Assembly (NCBI GenBank): GCA_023229845.1 | Contig: JALNYK010000003.1 | Coordinates: 1-64,000, forward strand | Source: Gallionella sp. | GTDB taxonomy: Bacteria; Pseudomonadota; Gammaproteobacteria; Burkholderiales; Gallionellaceae | Direction of reading: 5' to 3' | DNA: 64,000 bases | In this document: piece after piece, positions 59,546 to 64,000 of the stretch | Layout: every line of letters begins with the position of its first letter | How positions within the stretch are numbered: position 1 is the first letter of the stretch | Notes under the pieces: generated by a model | Database searches by the model: none | What the model was told of the DNA's origin: nothing | Seen by the model: only the letters and a program-made list of their open reading frames with translations | Made by a program: the position numbers and the translations under genes

Positions 59546-60811
59546 TTAAGGATTCGGCCCCCAGACCGGCTCGCGGGCATCGCCGCTTTGCGTGAACATA
59601 TGCTGCTTGACACGTCCGTCGCTGGAAACGGTCGCCAATATACCACGCCCGCGCGCCTCGCTGGCAAACAGGACCAGCTTGCCGTTGGGTGCAAAACTGG
59701 GCTTTTTCTCCCAGCCGCCCTCGGTCAGCAGCTCCATTTGCCCGGTCTGAAAATCCTGCAGTGCGATGTAGAATTTCCCGTTGTTGCGATGGGCGAACAC
59801 GAAGCCGCTGCCGTCCGGACTGTGGCGCGGCGAATAGTTGGCGCCTTCGCCGAAGGTCATGCGCTGCTCGGGCCCGCCCTCGACCGGCATGCGGTAGATC
59901 TGCGCGCTGCCGCCGCGGTCCGAGGTGAACAGCAGGGATTGCCCGTCCGGCGAGAAATGCGGCTCGGTGTCGATCGCGCCGCTGAAGGTGATGCGCCGCA
60001 GATTGCTGCCGTCGGGGCGCACCAGGTAGATCTGCGAGCTGCCGTCGCGCGTCAGCACGATCGCCATCTGCTTGCCGTCAGGCGACCAGGCCGGCGCGCT
60101 GTTGCTGCCGCGGAAGTCGGCCAGCACCTTGCGCTGGTTGGTGTACAGCGACTGCACGAACACCACCGCATGGCCGGTTTCGAAACTCACGTACGCAAGA
60201 TGGCTGCCGTCCGGCGACCACGACGGCGACATGATGGGTTCGTTCTGCGCCAGCACGACCTGCTCGTTGTAACCGTCGCTGTCCGCGACGATCAGCCGAA
60301 AATTCTGACCCCGGCGATTCACATAAGCGATGCGCGAACCGAACACGCCCTTGTCGCCGGTCATCTTCTCGTAGATCAGGTCGGCGATGCGGTGGCCGAT
60401 CGCGCGCGCCTGCCCGTCGTGCGCCGACACCGCCTGCGCAATAAGCTCGGACTGCTTGACCACGTCGAACAGGCGGAAGCGCGCCTCGATACGGCCGCTG
60501 GGCAGCACCGTCACATTGCCGATTGCCAGCCCATCCGCGCCGCGCACCTGCCAGTCCGCGTAGCTGACCTGCGACGGCTCGGTCAGGAACTTGCCCGCGA
60601 GATCGACCATCCTGAACAGGCCGCTGCGCATCAAATCGCCCACCACGACCTCGTGTATGGTCTGCGACAGTTTCGCGTCGCCGCCCATCGGCACGATGGC
60701 CACCGGAATCTGCTTCTCGCCCGCGCCGATGATTTCGATATCCAGCACGGCGGATGCGACGGAAGCCTGAATCAGCAACAGCAAACCGGCGATGATTTGT
60801 ATGACACGCAT
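59546..60811 (-). CDS. tolB: Tol-Pal periplasmic protein TolB
   Basis: A 421-residue protein with signal peptide (MRVIQIIAGLLLLIQASVA), N-terminal D1/D2 domain to about 155, and a six-bladed propeller with repeated WSPDGxxxA units (SPSWSPDGSHLAYVS, APAWSPDGKQMAIVL, EPHFSPDGQSLLFTSDR, SPRHSPDGSGFVFA, KPSFAPNGKLVLFAS). TolB binds Pal and TolA. It is 5 bases after tolA. Confidence 0.97.
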   Translation of the reverse strand: MRVIQIIAGLLLLIQASVASAVLDIEIIGAGEKQIPVAIVPMGGDAKLSQTIHEVVVGDLMRSGLFRMVDLAGKFLTEPSQVSYADWQVRGADGLAIGNVTVLPSGRIEARFRLFDVVKQSELIAQAVSAHDGQARAIGHRIADLIYEKMTGDKGVFGSRIAYVNRRGQNFRLIVADSDGYNEQVVLAQNEPIMSPSWSPDGSHLAYVSFETGHAVVFVQSLYTNQRKVLADFRGSNSAPAWSPDGKQMAIVLTRDGSSQIYLVRPDGSNLRRITFSGAIDTEPHFSPDGQSLLFTSDRGGSAQIYRMPVEGGPEQRMTFGEGANYSPRHSPDGSGFVFAHRNNGKFYIALQDFQTGQMELLTEGGWEKKPSFAPNGKLVLFASEARGRGILATVSSDGRVKQHMFTQSGDAREPVWGPNP

Positions 60812-60816
60812 AACGA

Positions 60817-61485
60817 TTACTCCTTCGGCCTGAACACCAGGCGCAACTCACGGAAACGATTGAACAACGCCGCATCCGGCGGCAACGGCAGCGGCTGCGC
60901 CTTGAGGATCGCGCGTTCCACGGCATTGTCGTAAGCCGCATGGCCACTGGATTTCAGCAAGCGCGGATTCAGCACCGATCCGCCCGGCAGCACCGTCACC
61001 AAAAACTCGGCGCGTGCATCGTCCGGTACATCCGGCGGCATCACGACCTTGCCCTTGATCTTGCCCTTGATCTTGGCGACATATTCGTCAACCACCCGGC
61101 CAGTTGCCGCGGCGCGCTCCGCCCGTTCCGCCTGTTCGCGCAACGCGGCCTCGTCGACCGGCGGTGCAACCGGCTTGGCCTCGACTTTTTTCTCCTGCGG
61201 CTTGGCCTTCTTGTCCGGAATCGCAATCTCCGGCTCAGGCTGGCTTTCCGGCTTCGGCGGCTCGACCGCTTCGACCGGCGGCTCCTCGACCTTGGGCGGC
61301 GCGGCAGGTGCGCTCGGGATGCTGTCCCACAGCTCCACGCTCATCGTCGCAGGAGGTTCGGTCTGCCAGGAAAATCCGAAATACAGCAGCGCGAAAAAAG
61401 CGCCATGCACCGCAACGGCGAGCAGTCCCGCGGGCAGCCTATAGGGCTCGTGTCCATAGGGATTTGGATAGACCGCTGCGCTCAT
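60817..61485 (-). CDS. tolA: TolA, envelope energy-transfer protein
   Basis: A 222-residue protein: one N-terminal helix about 20-42 (LPAGLLAVAVHGAFFALLYFGF) anchoring it to TolQR, a linker about 55-145 rich in Pro, Glu, Lys and Ala, and a TonB-like C-terminal domain (FLVTVLPGGSVLNPRLLKSSGHAAYDNAVERAILKA). It is much shorter than E. coli TolA (421), mainly in the central helix. It overlaps tolR by 4 bases. Confidence 0.95.
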   Translation of the reverse strand: MSAAVYPNPYGHEPYRLPAGLLAVAVHGAFFALLYFGFSWQTEPPATMSVELWDSIPSAPAAPPKVEEPPVEAVEPPKPESQPEPEIAIPDKKAKPQEKKVEAKPVAPPVDEAALREQAERAERAAATGRVVDEYVAKIKGKIKGKVVMPPDVPDDARAEFLVTVLPGGSVLNPRLLKSSGHAAYDNAVERAILKAQPLPLPPDAALFNRFRELRLVFRPKE

Positions 61486-61904
61486 TTCTTCGCTTGCGTC
61501 AGCAGGCCGACCTTCTTGATCTGTTGCTGCCGCAGCACGTCCATCACGTTGATGACTTCCTCGTAGCGCACGCTCTTGTCGGCGGAGATCACCACCGGCT
61601 GATCGGCGAACTCGCCCTCTCGCCCTTTCAGGATCGCAACCAGTTCGTCGCGCGTCACGCGGCTCTCCTTGCCGCCGCGCGCATGGTCGCGCAAGGCCAG
61701 CGAGTTGTCTTTCTTGATGACGACTTCCAGCGGCGAAACCGGCGGCGCCAGCGACTCGCCGACCTGCGGCAGATCGATCTGTCCGGGATTCATCATCGGC
61801 GCAGTGACCATGAAGATCACCAGCAGCACCAGCATCACGTCGATGTAGGGCACGACGTTGATCTCGTTCATCAAGCGGCGGGAAGTGCGGCGATTGGAAT
61901 TCAC
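61482..61904 (-). CDS. tolR: TolR, proton-channel partner
   Basis: A 140-residue ExbD/TolR family protein. The single helix NVVPYIDVMLVLLVIFMVTAPMM contains the essential membrane Asp (PYIDVMLVL). The periplasmic domain carries VVISADKSVRYEEVINVMDVLRQ and KVGLLTQ at the end. With TolQ it uses the proton gradient to energise TolA. Confidence 0.96.
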   Translation of the reverse strand: MNSNRRTSRRLMNEINVVPYIDVMLVLLVIFMVTAPMMNPGQIDLPQVGESLAPPVSPLEVVIKKDNSLALRDHARGGKESRVTRDELVAILKGREGEFADQPVVISADKSVRYEEVINVMDVLRQQQIKKVGLLTQAKK

Positions 61905-61919
61905 GATGGCCTCGCGCGC

Positions 61920-62594
61920 TTAGGGCTGGCGTTGCAGCACGTTTGAAAACTCTTCGGTAAAGCTCTCGAAGCGCGTCGCCAGACGATTGATGTCATGCGC
62001 ATAGCGATTGTAGGCAACCACGGCGGGGATCGCCGCGAACAGGCCCATCGCCGTTGCCACCAGCGCCTCGGCGATGCCGGGGGCCACATGCGCCAGCGTC
62101 GCCTGACCGACATTGGACAGGCCGCGGAACGCGTTCATGATGCCCCACACCGTACCGAACAGGCCGACATAGGGGCTGACCGAACCGACCGAGGCGAGGA
62201 AGGCCAAATGCGATTCCAATCTGTCCATCTCGCGCTGATAGGTCGCGCGCATCGCGCGGCGCGTGCCGTCCATCACCGCGCTGGAGTCCATGCCATGCTG
62301 CTTCTTCAATTTCGCGAACTCGGCGAAGCCGGCCGCGAAAATGCGTTCCAGCGCCCCCTGACCGCCGCGCGTGCTCTTCGCCCCCTGATACAAGTGGTTC
62401 AGGTCCGGATTGCGCCAGAACGCATCCTCGAACTCCTCGGTCATCCTGACCTCGGCCCGGATCGCGAACAACTTGAGGAAGATGTACCACCACGACATCA
62501 ACGACACCAGCAGCAACAAACCCATCACCAGTTGCACCAGCACGCTGGCGTTGGCGATCAAATGAATAAAAGACAAATCCTGCGTTACTTCCAT
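61920..62594 (-). CDS. tolQ: TolQ, proton-channel subunit
   Basis: A 224-residue MotA/TolQ/ExbB family protein with three membrane helices, about 17-37 (ASVLVQLVMGLLLLVSLMSWW), 135-155 (VSPYVGLFGTVWGIMNAF) and 168-190 (GIAEALVATAMGLFAAIPAVVAYN). AAGGGAATT precedes the ATG. It is the first gene of the continuous tolQRAB-pal-cpoB-queE-queC series; a palindromic element separates it from ybgC. Confidence 0.96.
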   Translation of the reverse strand: MEVTQDLSFIHLIANASVLVQLVMGLLLLVSLMSWWYIFLKLFAIRAEVRMTEEFEDAFWRNPDLNHLYQGAKSTRGGQGALERIFAAGFAEFAKLKKQHGMDSSAVMDGTRRAMRATYQREMDRLESHLAFLASVGSVSPYVGLFGTVWGIMNAFRGLSNVGQATLAHVAPGIAEALVATAMGLFAAIPAVVAYNRYAHDINRLATRFESFTEEFSNVLQRQP

Positions 62595-62651
62595 GATAAT
62601 TCCCTTGGCATTGCAATTCCTTCTCGTTCAACCCCAATAATCCATCAGGCC

Positions 62652-62814
62652 GTCATTCCGGCGAAGGCCAGAATCCAGCGATTTGAAACATACTGCGAAG
62701 CAGACAAATCAAGCCGCTGGCGGCAAGTTTCGGGGTGCGGCCCCACCCCAAGATATTGTCCCACTTGCGTGGGGATTTATGAATCGACTGGATTCCGGCC
62801 TTCGCCGGAATGAC
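62652..62814. repeat. 163-bp element with 27-bp inverted ends (GTCATTCCGGCGAAGG type)
   Basis: Left end 62652-62678 starts GTCATTCCGGCGAAGGCC and ends GAATCCAG; right end 62788-62814 is its reverse complement at 26 of 27 positions. The 109 bases between them hold no gene. Repeats with this end are dispersed in many proteobacteria. It lies between ybgC and tolQ, where most genomes have a very short gap. Confidence 0.85.
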
Positions 62815-62840
62815 CGTCTTTTCCAATAACCTATCCGGGT

Positions 62841-63248
62841 TCAAATCTTCCAATGCTTGCTCAACACCACCGGTATGCTGACCGGCTTGAAACTCTCCGC
62901 ACCGACACAGACCAGATGCACCTCGCCCTCGGTCAGCAACTCGTCGCCGCGCATCACGGTCTGCGCCAGCGTGATGCGGCTGCGGCCGACTTCCTTGAGC
63001 TGCGCAGTCACATTCAGCATGTCGTCGAGCAGCGCGGGCCGAAGATAGTTCAACTCCAGTTTGCGCACGACGAACATCACACCCAACTCCGTCATCAGCC
63101 CGGCGTTGCTGTAGCCGAACGTGCGCAGCCACTCGGTGCGCGCCCGCTCCATAAAGTTCACATAGTTCGCGTGATACACCACCCCGCCCGCGTCGGTGTC
63201 CTGGTAATACACACGCGTCGGCAGCGAAAAGACCTTGTGCCTACTCAT
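62841..63248 (-). CDS. ybgC: Tol-Pal-associated acyl-CoA thioesterase YbgC
   Basis: A 135-residue hotdog-fold thioesterase: PTRVYYQDTDAGGVVYHANYVNFMERARTEWLR holds the catalytic Asp and the 4-hydroxybenzoyl-CoA thioesterase signature, followed by FVVRKLELNYLRPALLDD. It hydrolyses acyl-CoA or acyl-ACP and is usually found just before tolQ. The start overlaps the end of ruvB by 8 bases. Confidence 0.95.
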   Translation of the reverse strand: MSRHKVFSLPTRVYYQDTDAGGVVYHANYVNFMERARTEWLRTFGYSNAGLMTELGVMFVVRKLELNYLRPALLDDMLNVTAQLKEVGRSRITLAQTVMRGDELLTEGEVHLVCVGAESFKPVSIPVVLSKHWKI

Positions 63249-64000
63249 CCAGCAAATCCCCCATCACCGGGTTGCTCGCTACCGCCAGCCCAAAGTGGCG
63301 ATAAGCATTCGCGGTCGCCATGCGTCCGCGCGGCGTGCGTTGCAGATAGCCTTGCTGGATCAAATAGGGCTCCAGCACGTCCTCAATGGTGTCGCGCTCT
63401 TCGCCGATAGCGGCGGCAAGGTTGTCCACGCCGACCGGCCCGCCCATGAACTTCTCGATCACGGTGAGCAGCAGCTTGCGGTCCATCAGGTCCAGCCCGC
63501 GCGTGTCCACGTCCAGCATAGTCAGCGCGGCATCGGCCACTTCGCGGCTCGCATCGCCACCCGCCTTCACGTCGGCGAAATCGCGCACGCGGCGCAGCAA
63601 CCGGTTCGCGATGCGCGGCGTGCCGCGCGAACGCTTGGCGATTTCCAGCGCGCCGTCTTGCGACAAATTCATCTCCAGCAAACCGGACGAGCGCATCACG
63701 ATGCGCTGCAATTCTTCCGGCGTATAGAACTCCAATCGCGCGACGATGCCGAAGCGGTCGCGTAGCGGGTTGGTCAGCATGCCCGCGCGCGTTGTAGCAC
63801 CCACCAGCGTGAACGGCGGCAAGTCCAGCTTCACCGAACGCGCCGCCGGGCCTTCGCCTATCATGATGTCGATCTGGTAGTCCTCCAGCGCCGGATACAG
63901 AATTTCTTCAACGACCGGCGACAAACGGTGGATTTCGTCGATGAACAGCACGTCGTGCGGTTCGAGATTGGTCAGCAAGGCAGCGAGGTCGCCCGCGCGC
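63241..64000 (-). CDS. ruvB: Holliday junction helicase RuvB, C-terminal part (cut by window edge)
   Basis: RuvB is the hexameric motor that drives branch migration with RuvA. The visible 253 residues begin ARAGDLAALLTNLEPHDVLFIDEIHRLSP (Walker B, DEIH), followed by the RuvB-specific hairpin IGEGPAARSVKLDLPPFTLVGATTRAGML (sensor 1), the sensor 2 Arg in RGTPRIANRLLRRVRDFA, and the winged-helix domain with FMGGPVGVDNLAAAIGEE and YLQRTPRGRMAT. The N-terminal Walker A region lies beyond the right edge. Confidence 0.96.
   Translation of the reverse strand, partial: RAGDLAALLTNLEPHDVLFIDEIHRLSPVVEEILYPALEDYQIDIMIGEGPAARSVKLDLPPFTLVGATTRAGMLTNPLRDRFGIVARLEFYTPEELQRIVMRSSGLLEMNLSQDGALEIAKRSRGTPRIANRLLRRVRDFADVKAGGDASREVADAALTMLDVDTRGLDLMDRKLLLTVIEKFMGGPVGVDNLAAAIGEERDTIEDVLEPYLIQQGYLQRTPRGRMATANAYRHFGLAVASNPVMGDLLDE

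Overview
The window is a dense, high-GC proteobacterial chromosome segment. The gene set suggests a betaproteobacterium, perhaps of the Nitrosomonadales/Gallionellaceae type: a ruvB-ybgC-tolQRAB-pal-cpoB-queE-queC order, an alaA-hom-thrC cluster, a ydbH/ynbE/ydbL cluster and several families of dispersed palindromic repeats. The taxonomic placement is inference. No prophage, integrase, rRNA or CRISPR array was seen.

Left part (1-20.7 kb): the 5' two thirds of clpB (minus) with a heat-shock type promoter; nadC; a 145-bp terminal-inverted-repeat element; a class II glutamine amidotransferase; trxC; a SAM methyltransferase; an RND efflux pair plus an AEC permease, flanked by two PilZ-like genes; alaA-hom-thrC (threonine and alanine metabolism); then a plus-strand run of two small conserved genes, MoxR ATPase, DUF58 protein, transglutaminase-like membrane protein and queD, followed by tRNA-Ser(UGA).

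Middle part (20.8-45.5 kb): about 25 kb in which every gene is on the minus strand and almost every gene is a signalling protein. Read in transcription order it holds a membrane protein with an ethylene-receptor-like copper-binding sensor domain plus PAS; two phytochrome-class histidine kinases, one followed by a response regulator and the other by a 13-codon relic of the same regulator gene; a REC-PAS-GAF-PAS kinase; a TonB receptor, a YfiR-like periplasmic protein and a CHASE8-HAMP-PAS-PAS kinase; two more kinases of the same class; a REP-associated tyrosine transposase with its palindromes; a double-REC protein; a REC-PAS kinase; a REC-HD-GYP protein whose HD-GYP motifs are degenerate; and two more double-REC proteins. 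The seven kinases fall into three paralogous classes that carry different sensors. No DNA-binding output domain is encoded, so the cluster looks like a multi-input phosphorelay acting through protein-protein contacts or distant partners. A TATAAT promoter next to a perfect inverted repeat precedes it.

Right part (45.5-64 kb): BI-1/YccA protein, HopJ-like protein, rhodanese, rlmD, VanZ-like protein, PolB-like exonuclease, the ydbL/ynbE/ydbH envelope lipid-transport cluster, glgP, three tRNAs (Thr, Lys, Lys), queC and queE for queuosine, the complete Tol-Pal operon, ybgC and the 3' part of ruvB. Palindromic repeats sit tightly against gene ends: four genes use a TAG inside a repeat end as stop codon, and two genes appear to take their ribosome binding site from a repeat arm.
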